Source: Pirellulales bacterium
Lineage (GTDB): Bacteria; Planctomycetota; Planctomycetia; Pirellulales; Lacipirellulaceae
Reading direction: 5' to 3'
Length of the DNA: 64,000 nt
Assembly: GCA_022448265.1 (NCBI GenBank)
Contig: JAKVCC010000016.1
Coordinates: forward strand, 1-64,000
A program made the translations under genes and the position numbers. The first letter of the stretch is position 1; each line of letters starts with the position of its first letter. This document shows, piece after piece, positions 20,046 through 29,151 of this stretch. The notes below the pieces were generated by a model that did no database searches, was not told the origin of the DNA, and was given only the letters and a program-made list of their open reading frames with translations.

Positions 20046-20774
20046 CTAGCGCACCTCGGAAACGAACCTTGCAAACCTTTCTAGCAGTTGCCGGGTGCCC
20101 GGCGTATCGGTGCATTGCCTGGAAAATTCCGCGTCCGTTGCCCCGGTGATACGCTCAATATATTGCGGGTAAGCTCTGACTCGCTGAAGAAATGTATTCC
20201 GATCGAGTTCCGGATGAAACTGCGTGCAATAGATGGGCGCGTCCTCGAATTTGAATGCTTGGTTCTTCACCAGTTCGGACGATGCTAGGAGGACTGCGCC
20301 TGGCGGCAATTCGGTCACGTGATCTTCGTGGCCAGCCTGGCCAAAAAACGGGCTATCCAGCTTACCAAAGAGCGGATCTTCCCTGCCGGCTGGGGTTAGC
20401 TGGAGGCGGAGGGTGCCCAGTTCGGCATAGTCTGGGTCGTGGATGCAGCGGCCCCCCATTGCCCGGGCAAGTGCCTGGAATCCCCAGCAGGAGGCGAACG
20501 TGGGTTTGCGAAGCGTGTAAATCCAGCGCAAGTCGTCGAGGGTTTGCTGCAGCCAGTCGCTTTGGCCTGCCGCCGAGTAGTCACCACTCCCGCCAATCAG
20601 TACTGCGTCGGCAGCAATCAGCGCGCTGGGCGTCAGCCGCTCCGTCAGCAAGTCGTGGGGCTCAATACAATCGACATTGCAGCCGATCGTATCCGCAAAA
20701 CAGCCCAGTTCTTGCTTTCGGATTGGATCTTGTTGATGGCGAATCTGTAGGAGTAGATAGCGGAGAGGTTGCAT
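20046..20774 (-). CDS. Class I glutamine amidotransferase-like protein
   Basis: A stand-alone triad glutamine amidotransferase domain of the GMP-synthase-like type, about 242 residues. The nucleophile Cys sits in FASCWGFQAL, and the His/Glu pair lies in YCTQFHPELD. GGSGDYSAAG resembles the oxyanion region. The ATG at 20774 (MQPLRYLLLQIRHQQD) is used instead of a TTG four codons earlier. It begins 8 bases after bioA and is likely translated from the same transcript. The acceptor substrate is unknown; it may act on gamma-glutamyl compounds or be a stand-alone glutaminase. Confidence 0.85.
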   Translation of the reverse strand: MQPLRYLLLQIRHQQDPIRKQELGCFADTIGCNVDCIEPHDLLTERLTPSALIAADAVLIGGSGDYSAAGQSDWLQQTLDDLRWIYTLRKPTFASCWGFQALARAMGGRCIHDPDYAELGTLRLQLTPAGREDPLFGKLDSPFFGQAGHEDHVTELPPGAVLLASSELVKNQAFKFEDAPIYCTQFHPELDRNTFLQRVRAYPQYIERITGATDAEFSRQCTDTPGTRQLLERFARFVSEVR

Positions 20775-20782
20775 AGTTTTTC

Positions 20783-22168
20783 TCAAAGCGAGATCTCTTT
20801 TGCAGCCGTGTCATGTTGCACCTCGTCGGTAACGAGATCGATGCTGTCGTGCAGCACTTGGCAGAGGAAATCTAGTTCTTCAGACGTGATGGAAAGCGGC
20901 GGCATCACGACCAGCACATCGCCCAACGGCCGTAGCCAAACGCCATGCCGAAGTGCTTCGCGGCACACGCGGGCCGCAATCCGCAACTCTGCAGGATAAG
21001 GCTGTGGCGTCGATGGCGACGCTGTAAGTTCGATCGCTCCGATCATTCCCAGGTGGCGCGTGGCACCTACGTGGGGGTGTGCGTTTATTTTTTTCAGCAG
21101 GCTCTCCAATCGATGGGGCTCGACGGCAAGCTGCTTGGACTGTTGCTCTTCCTCCAGCAGGTCGATCGTCGCCAGCGCAGCGGCCGCAGCAAGCGGATTA
21201 CCCCCATAGGTATGCCCGTGATGAAATGCCCGCTCGCTAGCGGCGCACCCCAAAAAAGCGTTGTATATTTCGGGCGTCGAAATGGCGGCTGCCATCGGCA
21301 AGTAGCCGCCCGTGAGGCTCTTGCCCAGACAAAGGATATCGGGCACTACACCTTCATGCTCACAGGCAAACATGCGTCCAGTCCGCCCGAGGCCGGTCAC
21401 GATTTCGTCGGTGATCAGCAGCACGTTATAGCGCTCAGTCAGCGAGCGTACACCGCGAAGATAGCCATGCGGATGAAAGATCATGCCGGCGGCCCCCTGG
21501 ATCAACGGCTCGAGAATTACCGCGGCGATTCTGAGATGCTGGGTGGCAAGCAGTTCTTCCAACTGCGCTAGAAAGTACTGGGTCGCTTGGGACGGATCGA
21601 CGTCAGGGGGCAAGCTGCGTGGGTCGGGCGCTGGCGTGCGAATGACGTCAAACAGGAGCGGCTCGAAGAGGGTGTGAAAACGCTGAATGCCACCCACACT
21701 TGCACTGCCTAGTGTGTCGCCATGGTAGGCTTGTCCCAACGCAACATAGGTGGTCTTTTCCGGGCGTGGCTGCTCACATTGTCGCCAGTACTGAAAAGCC
21801 ATTTTCAGCGCGCATTCAACCGCCGACGAGCCATCGCTGGCATAGAACACATGTTGCAGGTCACCGGGCGCGATGTCGGCAAGCCGCTTGGCAAGCTGTG
21901 CTGCCGGTCGATTGCCCATTCCCAGCGAAGTCGAGTGGGCCACTTGATCTAGCTGCTCCCTCAGAGCCGCCTTGATCCGCGGATGTCCGTGGCCAAACAA
22001 GTTGCACCAGAGGCTGCTTACTCCATCAAGATAACGATTCCCTTCGACATCAATGAGCCACACGCCTTCCGCTCGCTCGATCACCAGCGGCTCGTATTCG
22101 GCCATTTGGGTGAACGCATGCCAGTGGTGGTGGCGATCCCAGAGTGTGAGGTCTGCATTGGATGACAT
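20783..22168 (-). CDS. bioA: Adenosylmethionine-8-amino-7-oxononanoate aminotransferase
   Basis: PLP enzyme of biotin synthesis that makes 7,8-diaminopelargonate using S-adenosylmethionine as amino donor. The ATG at 22168 gives MSSNADLTLWDRHHHWHAFTQM, the family N terminus. A longer frame upstream overlaps the previous gene and is rejected. YASDGSSAVECALKMA, ITDEIVTGLGRTG and the PLP Lys283 in LCLGKSLTGGYLPMA are clear. It is 461 residues. It lies 5 bases after the SAM hydrolase gene and 8 bases before the amidotransferase gene. No other biotin genes are in the window. Confidence 0.93.
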   Translation of the reverse strand: MSSNADLTLWDRHHHWHAFTQMAEYEPLVIERAEGVWLIDVEGNRYLDGVSSLWCNLFGHGHPRIKAALREQLDQVAHSTSLGMGNRPAAQLAKRLADIAPGDLQHVFYASDGSSAVECALKMAFQYWRQCEQPRPEKTTYVALGQAYHGDTLGSASVGGIQRFHTLFEPLLFDVIRTPAPDPRSLPPDVDPSQATQYFLAQLEELLATQHLRIAAVILEPLIQGAAGMIFHPHGYLRGVRSLTERYNVLLITDEIVTGLGRTGRMFACEHEGVVPDILCLGKSLTGGYLPMAAAISTPEIYNAFLGCAASERAFHHGHTYGGNPLAAAAALATIDLLEEEQQSKQLAVEPHRLESLLKKINAHPHVGATRHLGMIGAIELTASPSTPQPYPAELRIAARVCREALRHGVWLRPLGDVLVVMPPLSITSEELDFLCQVLHDSIDLVTDEVQHDTAAKEISL

Positions 22169-22173
22169 GGTCC

Positions 22174-22965
22174 CTACCAACAAACTTCCATTTGGGCGCC
22201 GACGCCTACTCCCAACATGATTGTCGCGCTTTCGTCGACGATAGCTAGTTCCAACTGCTCGTTGGAGCCGACCAGTGCGACCAGTGTCATGGAGGGCTGG
22301 TCGGCGTAAGTGGTGAAAATGCTGTGTGTTTGATGATCTTGGCAACGGATCGACACCCGCTCATCGGTTGGCACACCGGACAGCATTTCGCGCGTAATGT
22401 TCGTAATGAGATTGCCAAATGGATCAACGTCGACGACCTCTCCTTCGATTCGATTCGCCACTTTCACTGCTCCGGGCCAGTCCAATTGCCTAAGACTCTC
22501 ATGTTGTGGTCCCAGCTTGGCGGGATCGAGTCCGTGGCTCAAGTGAGCCGCCACGGGCGCCATGATATCGCGCCCGTGAAACGTAGGCGCCACCTGTGGG
22601 CGGAAAAAACGGGTAGCCTCTACGCGAATAATCTTAGAGGGTATTTCCCGCTGAACCAACCGCGAGAGGAGTCCGTTATCGGGACAAACGAAGCGGCCCG
22701 TGGAAAACTCCACGTAAACAATTGGCCGCGAGGTGCCGACCCCAGGATCAACTACAGCCAGATGGATCGCGTCAGGCGGGAAGAGCGGCGTGATTTCCGC
22801 CAAGACCTGGGCACCTTGCAGAATTTTTTGGGGTGCAACAGAGTGGCTCAGATCCACTAACCGTACCTCTGGGTTGATCGACAAAACAACGCCCTTTAGG
22901 GCCGCCACATAGGGGCTGCTGGGGCCAAAGTCGGTCGTAAGCGTGATGAGAGGTTGCTTCGGCAT
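22174..22965 (-). CDS. S-adenosylmethionine hydrolase (DUF62 / SAM hydroxide adenosyltransferase family)
   Basis: 263-residue member of the family that includes fluorinase, chlorinase and SAM hydrolases forming adenosine and methionine. The N terminus LITLTTDFGPSSPYVAALKG holds the conserved Asp, and HLAVVDPGVGTSR, FVCPDNGLL and FHGRDIMAPVAAHL are family signatures. The C-terminal beta domain has DPFGNLITNI. It precedes bioA by 5 bases, putting a SAM-cleaving enzyme beside a SAM-dependent transaminase. The biological role of these hydrolases is not well defined. Confidence 0.92.
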   Translation of the reverse strand: MPKQPLITLTTDFGPSSPYVAALKGVVLSINPEVRLVDLSHSVAPQKILQGAQVLAEITPLFPPDAIHLAVVDPGVGTSRPIVYVEFSTGRFVCPDNGLLSRLVQREIPSKIIRVEATRFFRPQVAPTFHGRDIMAPVAAHLSHGLDPAKLGPQHESLRQLDWPGAVKVANRIEGEVVDVDPFGNLITNITREMLSGVPTDERVSIRCQDHQTHSIFTTYADQPSMTLVALVGSNEQLELAIVDESATIMLGVGVGAQMEVCW

Positions 22966-23021
22966 CGCTTAACTGTAAAGTTCAGGCCACTATGCCCATG
23001 GACGGGCTTGCGCGTGTTTTT

Positions 23022-24494
23022 CTATTCGCCCCGCGCCACTAGTTCCAGGCAGATCTCCCGAACGCGGCCCGGATCGGCGTTGGGGTTTTTCTTTTTTGCC
23101 TGGCCAACTAGCGGGCCGATGGCTTGGTGTTTTCCGTTCTGCACGTCGGCCACAATTTTGGGGTTGGCCCGGAGAAGGTCCTGGCACAGCGTCACCAAGG
23201 CCGATTCATCGACTTGCTCGATACCTAGCGTGTTGATCGCAGCGGCCACATCCATTCGATCGACGAGCATTAGTTCAAACACTTCCTTGGCGCGTGGTTT
23301 CGGAAGTTGACCGTCGTTGATTGCCGTAATCAGCGCAGCCAGTTGTAAGGCTGAAACCGCAAACTGGTCTATTGCCACGTCTTGCTCTTTGACGCTTCGC
23401 AGGATGTCCTGAGTAACCCAATTGCACGCCCCCTTGTAGTCGCCGCTGGTCTCGGCGGCCAATAAAAAATATTTAACGATATCAGGGCCCTGGTTCACCA
23501 GAACATCCGCATCGTACGCTGAGAGTCCGTGCGTAGCGGTGAGGCGGGTGCGTAAATCGGCCGGCAATTCTCCTAGGGCGGCTCGCACCTCTTCGACTCG
23601 TTCGGCCGTCGTGCGTACTGGCACCAAATCCGGATCCGGGAAATAACGATAGTCGCTCGATTCTTCCTTGCTTCGCTGCGCCATGGTCTTGCCGGTCGCG
23701 TCGTCCCAGCCGCGGGTTTGCTTGGGGCTGTCACCCAGTTTTTGGCCTGTCTCTTGCCAGACCCGGTATTGCCGCTTCGCTTCGTAGTCGAGTGCCTGCT
23801 GGACGGCTCGGAAGCTGTTCATGTTCTTGATCTCGACAATCGGTGTGGCGACGTGGCCCACGGGAGTTTCGAGGTGTAGGTTCACATTCGCATCGACCCG
23901 CAGGCTACCCTCCTGCATGTTGCAATCTGAGACGCCAATGTATGTGAGCAGCAGCTTGAGCTCCTGGAGATACGCCCGCGCTTCGGCGGAACTCCGCATA
24001 TCTGGCTCCGAGACGATTTCTAGCAGCGGCGTGCCTGTCCTATTCAAATCGATTTCGCTGTCGGCTTTGCCGGTGACTTCGTCGTGAATGCTCTTGCCTG
24101 CGTCTTCTTCAAGGTGGGCACGGGTAATGCCGACTTTTTTGGGCTCGAAGCGACCTTTGTCGTCGCTGATTTTCATATAGCCGTTGGCCGACATCGGCAA
24201 GTCGAACTGGCTGATCTGGTAACCCTTGGGCAAGTCGGGGTAAAAATATTGTTTGCGGTCCCATTTGGTAAAAGTCGGAATCTCGCAGTGGAGTGCCACA
24301 GCTGTTTTCAGCGACAACTCATAAGCTGCCCGGTTCATTACGGGCAAACTGCCCGGAAGCCCCATGCACACCGGGCAGGTTTGCGTATTGGGCTCCGCCC
24401 CGAATTGCGCAGGGCACCCACAAAATAACTTGCTCTGCGTGGCAAGCTGCACGTGAACTTCCAGTCCGATGATGGTCGTGTAGGGCGTGGACAT
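23022..24494 (-). CDS. gatB: Asp-tRNA(Asn)/Glu-tRNA(Gln) amidotransferase subunit B
   Basis: 490-residue GatB, which activates misacylated Glu-tRNA(Gln) or Asp-tRNA(Asn) for amidation. It opens TTIIGLEVHVQLATQSKLFCGC with the first zinc-type Cys pair. Family motifs GLPGSLPVMNR, RKQYFYPDLPKGYQISQFD and NRTGTPLLEIVSEPDMRS are present. The C-terminal tail is the YqeY-like tRNA-binding part ending GPLVGQAKKKNPNADPGRV. It is the last gene of the gatC-gatA-gatB order on the minus strand. Confidence 0.97.
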   Translation of the reverse strand: MSTPYTTIIGLEVHVQLATQSKLFCGCPAQFGAEPNTQTCPVCMGLPGSLPVMNRAAYELSLKTAVALHCEIPTFTKWDRKQYFYPDLPKGYQISQFDLPMSANGYMKISDDKGRFEPKKVGITRAHLEEDAGKSIHDEVTGKADSEIDLNRTGTPLLEIVSEPDMRSSAEARAYLQELKLLLTYIGVSDCNMQEGSLRVDANVNLHLETPVGHVATPIVEIKNMNSFRAVQQALDYEAKRQYRVWQETGQKLGDSPKQTRGWDDATGKTMAQRSKEESSDYRYFPDPDLVPVRTTAERVEEVRAALGELPADLRTRLTATHGLSAYDADVLVNQGPDIVKYFLLAAETSGDYKGACNWVTQDILRSVKEQDVAIDQFAVSALQLAALITAINDGQLPKPRAKEVFELMLVDRMDVAAAINTLGIEQVDESALVTLCQDLLRANPKIVADVQNGKHQAIGPLVGQAKKKNPNADPGRVREICLELVARGE

Positions 24495-24557
24495 TTTTTG
24501 GCAAGGTCACCGGCTGAAAACCCCAGATGGTTGTGGCCGGCCCAGTTGTTTTTCGTT

Positions 24558-26096
24558 TTAGATGGGCACTTTTTTCTTATGCCACTCGGTGGCTTGTTCA
24601 TACATGCGAGCGCCGCGGAGTAAGGTGTCTTCTGCGAGGGGCGGTGCTTGAAGCTGCAGGCCGATGGGCAGGCCGCTTTGGGTAAAGCCGCAGGGCAGGC
24701 TGATTCCCGGTAGACCGGCCAGATTAGCACTGACGGTATATAAATCGACCAAATACATCGCCAAGGGGTCACCTGCCATTTCACCGAGCTTGAAAGCCGC
24801 TTGGGCAGTGACCGGTCCGGCAATGAGATCGACCTGCTGAAATGCGGCGTCGAAATCCTGCCGAATGAGTCTGCGAACCTTGAGCCCTTTGAGGTAATAG
24901 GCGTCATAGTAGCCCGCGCTCAAGGCGTAGGCCCCAAGCATGATGCGGCGTTTCACCTCTGGTCCAAAACCCTCAGCGCGCGACCGGCGGTACATGCGCA
25001 CCAGACCATTGTCGATATTTTTCAGGGCCTCTCGGTCACCGGCCGATTCGAGTTCTTTTTGCTCGGTGGCCAACTCGTCCAGCAATTCCGCCCGATCTGT
25101 GCGATGGCCGTAATGGACGCCGTCGTAGCGGGCCAGGTTGCTCGAGGCCTCGCTGGGCGCAATCACATAATAGGTTGCCACCGCGTACTTGCTGTGGGGC
25201 AGCGAAATCTCTTTTATCGTCGCGCCCTGTGATTGGTATACGTCCAGCGCTCGACGGACAGCATGCTCGATTTCTCCGTCTAAGCCCGTGGTAAAATGTT
25301 CGCGGACGACTCCGATCCGCAATCCGGTTAGCGGGCGGTCGATTTCGGCGGAAAACCTAGGAACTGGCGCGTCCAGGGACGTGGCGTCTTGGGTATCATG
25401 GCCGGCAATGGCCTCCAGCAACAGGGCGGCATCGGTGGTGTTGGCCGCCAGTGGCCCAACTTGATCCAGGCTACTGGCGAACGCGACCAGTCCGTAGCGG
25501 CTGACCCTGCCATAGGTCGGTTTTAGGCCGACCACTCCACACAAACCAGCCGGCTGCCGTATCGAGCCACCCGTATCGGAGCCAATTGAAAGGGGCGTCA
25601 TGCCCGCCGCCACACATGCGGCCGCTCCGCCACTCGAACCGCCTGGGGTGCGGTTCAGGTCCCAAGGATTTCGGGTAAGTTGGAAGGCTGAGTTTTCAGT
25701 GGAGCCGCCCATCGCAAACTCGTCCATGTTCGTACGCCCAAGGAGGACTGCATCGGCCGACTTGAGTCGTGCCACGACCGTTGCGTCATAAGGCGGCCGG
25801 TAGCTTGCCAGCATCTGCGACCCGCACGTGGTTTGCGTCTGGCTGTCGCAAAGCACGTCTTTAACCGCTACCGGCAATCCAGCCAGTTTTCCCAGTGGTT
25901 GCTTCGCCTGCCGGCGCTGGTCGATCTGGGCGGCACGGGCTAGGGCAGCGTCTGCATCGACACGCAAAAAAGCTCCTATTTGATCATCCGTGTCCGCAAT
26001 GCGCTGGAGATAGGCGCTCGTGAGGGCCACCGATGTGATTTGGCCCTTGGCGAGAAGATCAAGTGCTTCGGTAGCAGTGCTATTGATCAGTGACAT
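24558..26096 (-). CDS. gatA: Asp-tRNA(Asn)/Glu-tRNA(Gln) amidotransferase subunit A
   Basis: Amidase subunit that supplies ammonia from Gln, 512 residues from the ATG at 26096 (MSLINSTATEALDLLAKGQ). An upstream frame extension of 35 residues is not family-like. The amidase signature is intact: catalytic Lys in AVKDVLC, the GGSSGGAAACVAAG loop, and GSDTGGSIRQPAG with the Ser-cisSer pair. It sits between gatC and gatB. Confidence 0.97.
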   Translation of the reverse strand: MSLINSTATEALDLLAKGQITSVALTSAYLQRIADTDDQIGAFLRVDADAALARAAQIDQRRQAKQPLGKLAGLPVAVKDVLCDSQTQTTCGSQMLASYRPPYDATVVARLKSADAVLLGRTNMDEFAMGGSTENSAFQLTRNPWDLNRTPGGSSGGAAACVAAGMTPLSIGSDTGGSIRQPAGLCGVVGLKPTYGRVSRYGLVAFASSLDQVGPLAANTTDAALLLEAIAGHDTQDATSLDAPVPRFSAEIDRPLTGLRIGVVREHFTTGLDGEIEHAVRRALDVYQSQGATIKEISLPHSKYAVATYYVIAPSEASSNLARYDGVHYGHRTDRAELLDELATEQKELESAGDREALKNIDNGLVRMYRRSRAEGFGPEVKRRIMLGAYALSAGYYDAYYLKGLKVRRLIRQDFDAAFQQVDLIAGPVTAQAAFKLGEMAGDPLAMYLVDLYTVSANLAGLPGISLPCGFTQSGLPIGLQLQAPPLAEDTLLRGARMYEQATEWHKKKVPI

Positions 26097-26263
26097 GCGA
26101 TCAGTGATATGGGGGACTAGCGCGGGAGTGGGGACGCTGGGAATCGCTTTTTTGGTGAAAGCATGGGTCCTTTGGATTGCGGGCTTTCGTTGCCTAGCCA
26201 CACGCGCGTGCGCGGCTTAGGTTTGACAAAGCTCCACGCTAAAAAAACATCTCGACCAGTTCG

Positions 26264-26554
26264 TCAGCCGCCCAAGACTGGTGGCACGAGATAACCCCTC
26301 TCATTGCGACCAGGGGCATTGGCCAACGCCTGCTCTCGAGGGAGGCTTGGTCGTACTTCATCTTCGGCAAAGACGTTGCTAACTTCGACCGCATGCGCCA
26401 TCGGCTCAACCCCTTCGGTATCGACCTCGGCAAGTAGATCCACGTAAGTGACGATTTGCGAAAGGTCCGTCGTCATCATCTTCAATTCGCCATCGGTCAA
26501 CTGCAGCCGGGCGAGTAGGGCAACTTTTTCGACGTCGGCGCGGGTGATTGCCAT
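26264..26554 (-). CDS. gatC: Asp-tRNA(Asn)/Glu-tRNA(Gln) amidotransferase subunit C
   Basis: Small linker subunit of the GatCAB complex, 96 residues from the ATG at 26554 (MAITRADVEKVALLARLQLTD). An upstream start would add a hydrophobic stretch unlike the family and is rejected. VDTEGVEPMAHAVEVSNVF and ERGYLVPPVLG are the typical later parts. It lies between rpmB and gatA. Confidence 0.94.
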   Translation of the reverse strand: MAITRADVEKVALLARLQLTDGELKMMTTDLSQIVTYVDLLAEVDTEGVEPMAHAVEVSNVFAEDEVRPSLPREQALANAPGRNERGYLVPPVLGG

Positions 26555-26624
26555 GGCATCAACACACAGAGTAAAAATACCAGCGAAAAAAACCGGCTGA
26601 ATAACCCAGCGCAATTCACCGGCC

Positions 26625-26903
26625 TTAGGACTTTGTTGCAGCCGGCTGGGCCACTTTGAAGGGGGCGTTACGGACGATTTTGGTCACGCCGCCGCTGCGA
26701 ATACACTGAGTACAGGCGTTAATTGTTTTATGCGTGCCGTTGGGCGTTGCGATGTGAAGCCGCTGCAGATTCGGCTTAAATTTTCGCCGGGTGATACCCG
26801 TGATCTTGGTACCAACGCCACCGAGGTACTTTTTTTTACCGCGGATCGCTACGGAGTTGCCCATTTTGGCCCCCTTGCCGCAGATGTCACATTGCCGGGC
26901 CAT
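26625..26903 (-). CDS. rpmB: Ribosomal protein L28
   Basis: Large-subunit ribosomal protein, 92 residues. The N terminus ARQCDICGKGAKMGNSV and the later CTQCIRSGG provide two Cys-x-x-Cys pairs, so this is the zinc-binding form of L28. KFKPNLQRLHI is typical of the family. It is the first gene downstream of the promoters at 26970-27033 and may head an rpmB-gatCAB transcript. Confidence 0.95.
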   Translation of the reverse strand: MARQCDICGKGAKMGNSVAIRGKKKYLGGVGTKITGITRRKFKPNLQRLHIATPNGTHKTINACTQCIRSGGVTKIVRNAPFKVAQPAATKS

Positions 26904-26969
26904 CGTGGTGGTCCTTGTTCTGTTTGGAGTGGGTAGCTGTCCCGGGGGAAGGGGACTGCCATAGTTGTG

Positions 26970-26998
26970 ATCACAGGTTGTCAGACTGCTTCAGTCAA
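26970..26998 (-). promoter_or_regulatory. Second candidate promoter upstream of rpmB
   Basis: On the minus strand: -35 TTGACT (26998-26993), 17-base spacer, -10 TGTGAT (26975-26970, 4 of 6). Weaker than the neighbouring one, and it may be an alternative start site about 60 bases from the rpmB ATG. Confidence 0.35.
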
Positions 26999-27005
26999 AC
27001 CCGCT

Positions 27006-27033
27006 AGTATACCGCGGGGGCCGTTTCTGGCAA
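27006..27033 (-). promoter_or_regulatory. Candidate main promoter for rpmB-gatCAB
   Basis: On the minus strand: -35 TTGCCA (27033-27028, 5 of 6), 16-base spacer, -10 TATACT (27011-27006, 5 of 6). It points toward rpmB, whose start codon is about 100 bases downstream. Confidence 0.5.
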
Positions 27034-27089
27034 CTGCTAACCGGGCGTGGGGCCGGAGGCAATGACCGGCGACCCAGCCCGTCAGGGAC

Positions 27090-27118
27090 TTGCATAAACT
27101 GAGTACTTAGTCTACAAT
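27090..27118 (+). promoter_or_regulatory. Candidate promoter upstream of the M14 peptidase
   Basis: On the plus strand: -35 TTGCAT (27090-27095), 17-base spacer, -10 TACAAT (27113-27118, 5 of 6). The GTG start of the next gene is at 27486, so the leader would be about 360 bases with no supported gene in it. Confidence 0.4.
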
Positions 27119-27485
27119 AAAAGGGTGCGGTAGAGGGTTCCGTTGCAAGGTCTCTCGCTGCCGTTTTCTGATTTGCGGATTCTGCCCCCTGTAGCTGCTA
27201 CTGCCGACCTTACACAAGAAACCCTTTCATTTTTTGCTCCCGTGGCGAAGGATGAAGGGGTTTCTTGTTTCTACGTCATAACGATGCGTCGCGATGCCCT
27301 GTCGGCTGCTCCTGCGCGACCTGGTGCAGTGGCTTCTGCTCTGCTTCGTGTTGGCCTCTGTATGGCGCATCTGTCTGACGAGCTGGTTTCCAGTGGTTAT
27401 CTCTCCCTGTTGCGACGTTTCTGTTGCGGCTGGCTGGAATCCCGTTTTGTTCACGACTGCTGATTTGATTTCCTTGGAGAAGTTC

Positions 27486-28979
27486 GTGTTGAAATTTACC
27501 GGTTTAATCCACTTGCTTGCTGTATGTTTAGCGTTCAATTGCGCTCGGTTTGCGCAGGCGCAGTGGTACGACACCTATCAGGATCTCACCAGCATTTACA
27601 ATAAGCTTGACGACTTGCAGGCCGGTTATCCTGACTTAGTCTCATCTTTTTCCATCGGAGACTCCTACGAGGGCCGCACGATTCGGGGAATTCAAATTTC
27701 GGGTACCGGCGGTACAAAAACAAGCCGACCGGCAGTGCTGCTTAATGGTACCCAGCATGCCCGCGAATGGATTTCTCCTATGGCCAATATGTACGCCGCC
27801 GAGCAACTGTTGGAGCAGTATGGCACCAGCAATAGCACGATGGAAATGCTCAACGAGGTTGATTTTTACGTGATTCCCGTTGTGAACCCTGACGGCTATG
27901 AATACTCCTGGGCCAGCCCCGACAACCGTTTTTGGCGAAAAAACCGTAGAGTGACCAACGTCGATATTTTTGGCAATGAGTCCTTTGGCGTTGACCTCAA
28001 TCGCAATTGGGCAACGGGCTGGGGTGGCGGTGGGTCTAGCGGCGATATTGCTAGAGATACCTACCGCGGCACCGCTCCTTTCTCGGAGCCCGAGACGCAG
28101 GGCATGCGAGATTTCTACTACAGTCACCAAAATCTAGTCTCAAATATTGACTTCCATTCGTTTTCTCAGCTGGTTCTCGCACCCTTCGGGTATTCGTTTA
28201 GCGAACAGCCAGACGACGGTGAACTGATGCTCGCGGTGGCGACGGAGATGTCGCAATCCATTGAAAACGTCCACGGGAAAGCTTATGTCCCCCAGCGAGC
28301 CACGGGGCTCTATCAGGCCAGTGGAATCAGCATCGACTGGAGCTATGAGGATCAAGGTGTTTATTCCTACACCATTGAATTGCGGCCTGCGGGGCCTCCC
28401 GTGATATCCAGTTTTGACCTGCCCGCTGAGGAGATCCTCCCTACGGTCGAAGAGGCGTTTGCGGCAGTGCTAGATTTGGGAGAATTTACCGCAGTGATCG
28501 GGGCCGGCGATTTCGACTACGATCGAGACTATAGCGTGTCGGACTTGAATTCTCTGACCGCCGGAATCGTTCATGGGACTAGCAAGGCCGAATATGACGT
28601 CAATGGCGATGCTTGGATAGACTCCGGAGATGTGATGGCCTGGCTGGAAAACGCGGGCCAAGAAAACTTGCCTGACGGAAGATCCTACCTTCCGGGCGAT
28701 GCCAATCTGGACGGCCAGGTGAATGATGTGGACTTCGACCTTTGGTCAGCAAATCAGTTTGCCAGTACCAGCGATTGGAATCGGGGCGATTTTAATACCG
28801 ACGGATTGGTGAACGACGCCGATTTCGCGATTTGGCAGGAATCGGCATTGGAAGTTCCTGAGCCAGCAAGCCTACTGTTGATCGTCTGCGGCTGTCTGGT
28901 TTGGCTCTCAACCGGATCGCGTCGCGTTCGGAGGGTATCCTCGGCTACCTTCTACCTTCTCGGACGCGTCTCTTCCTAA
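27486..28979 (+). CDS. Secreted M14 zinc carboxypeptidase with dockerin-like repeats and PEP-CTERM tail
   Basis: 497-residue exported peptidase. GTG at 27486 is preferred: it has GGAG seven bases upstream and starts a clean signal peptide (MLKFTGLIHLLAVCLAFNC, cut after about residue 25). Zinc ligands are His91 and Glu94 in GTQHAREW and His224 in DFHSF; the catalytic Glu298 is in YTIELRP. Two dockerin-like calcium repeats follow (YDVNGDAWIDSGD; GDANLDGQVNDVD and GDFNTDGLVNDAD). The end VPEPASLLLIV, a hydrophobic helix and Arg cluster form a PEP-CTERM sorting signal. An exosortase should be elsewhere in the genome. Confidence 0.93.
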   Translation: MLKFTGLIHLLAVCLAFNCARFAQAQWYDTYQDLTSIYNKLDDLQAGYPDLVSSFSIGDSYEGRTIRGIQISGTGGTKTSRPAVLLNGTQHAREWISPMANMYAAEQLLEQYGTSNSTMEMLNEVDFYVIPVVNPDGYEYSWASPDNRFWRKNRRVTNVDIFGNESFGVDLNRNWATGWGGGGSSGDIARDTYRGTAPFSEPETQGMRDFYYSHQNLVSNIDFHSFSQLVLAPFGYSFSEQPDDGELMLAVATEMSQSIENVHGKAYVPQRATGLYQASGISIDWSYEDQGVYSYTIELRPAGPPVISSFDLPAEEILPTVEEAFAAVLDLGEFTAVIGAGDFDYDRDYSVSDLNSLTAGIVHGTSKAEYDVNGDAWIDSGDVMAWLENAGQENLPDGRSYLPGDANLDGQVNDVDFDLWSANQFASTSDWNRGDFNTDGLVNDADFAIWQESALEVPEPASLLLIVCGCLVWLSTGSRRVRRVSSATFYLLGRVSS

Positions 28980-29087
28980 AGGGATAGGGGGACGAAGGCC
29001 GTCCACGAGACTTGGCTTCTGTCGATGGATTATTGTGCGGCAAAGGTCCCGTGACATCGCCAGCAAGAGGCCGCCTCTGCGCAGGAT
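28980..29087. other. Short spacer after the M14 gene
   Basis: About 108 bases between the peptidase stop and the hairpin at 29088. No gene seen. Confidence 0.4.
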
Positions 29088-29128
29088 ATTGATTGGGGCG
29101 GACGCTTATTTACAGCGCCCCGATCAAT
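29088..29128. terminator. Hairpin between convergent genes
   Basis: A 13-base stem (29088-29100 with 29116-29128, one T-G wobble) around a 15-base loop, sitting 109 bases after the M14 stop and 23 bases from the end of the convergent gene. GC-rich in its lower part (GGGGCG/CGCCCC). No strong T-run follows on either strand, so a factor-independent terminator is only a possibility; it may serve both directions. Confidence 0.55.
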
Positions 29129-29151
29129 TATGGTTCCCGAAGCATCGCTGA

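Noticed and set aside
22169-22345. A longer N terminus for BioA.
   Set aside because: It runs into the upstream SAM hydrolase gene and has Arg/His-rich sequence unlike the family.
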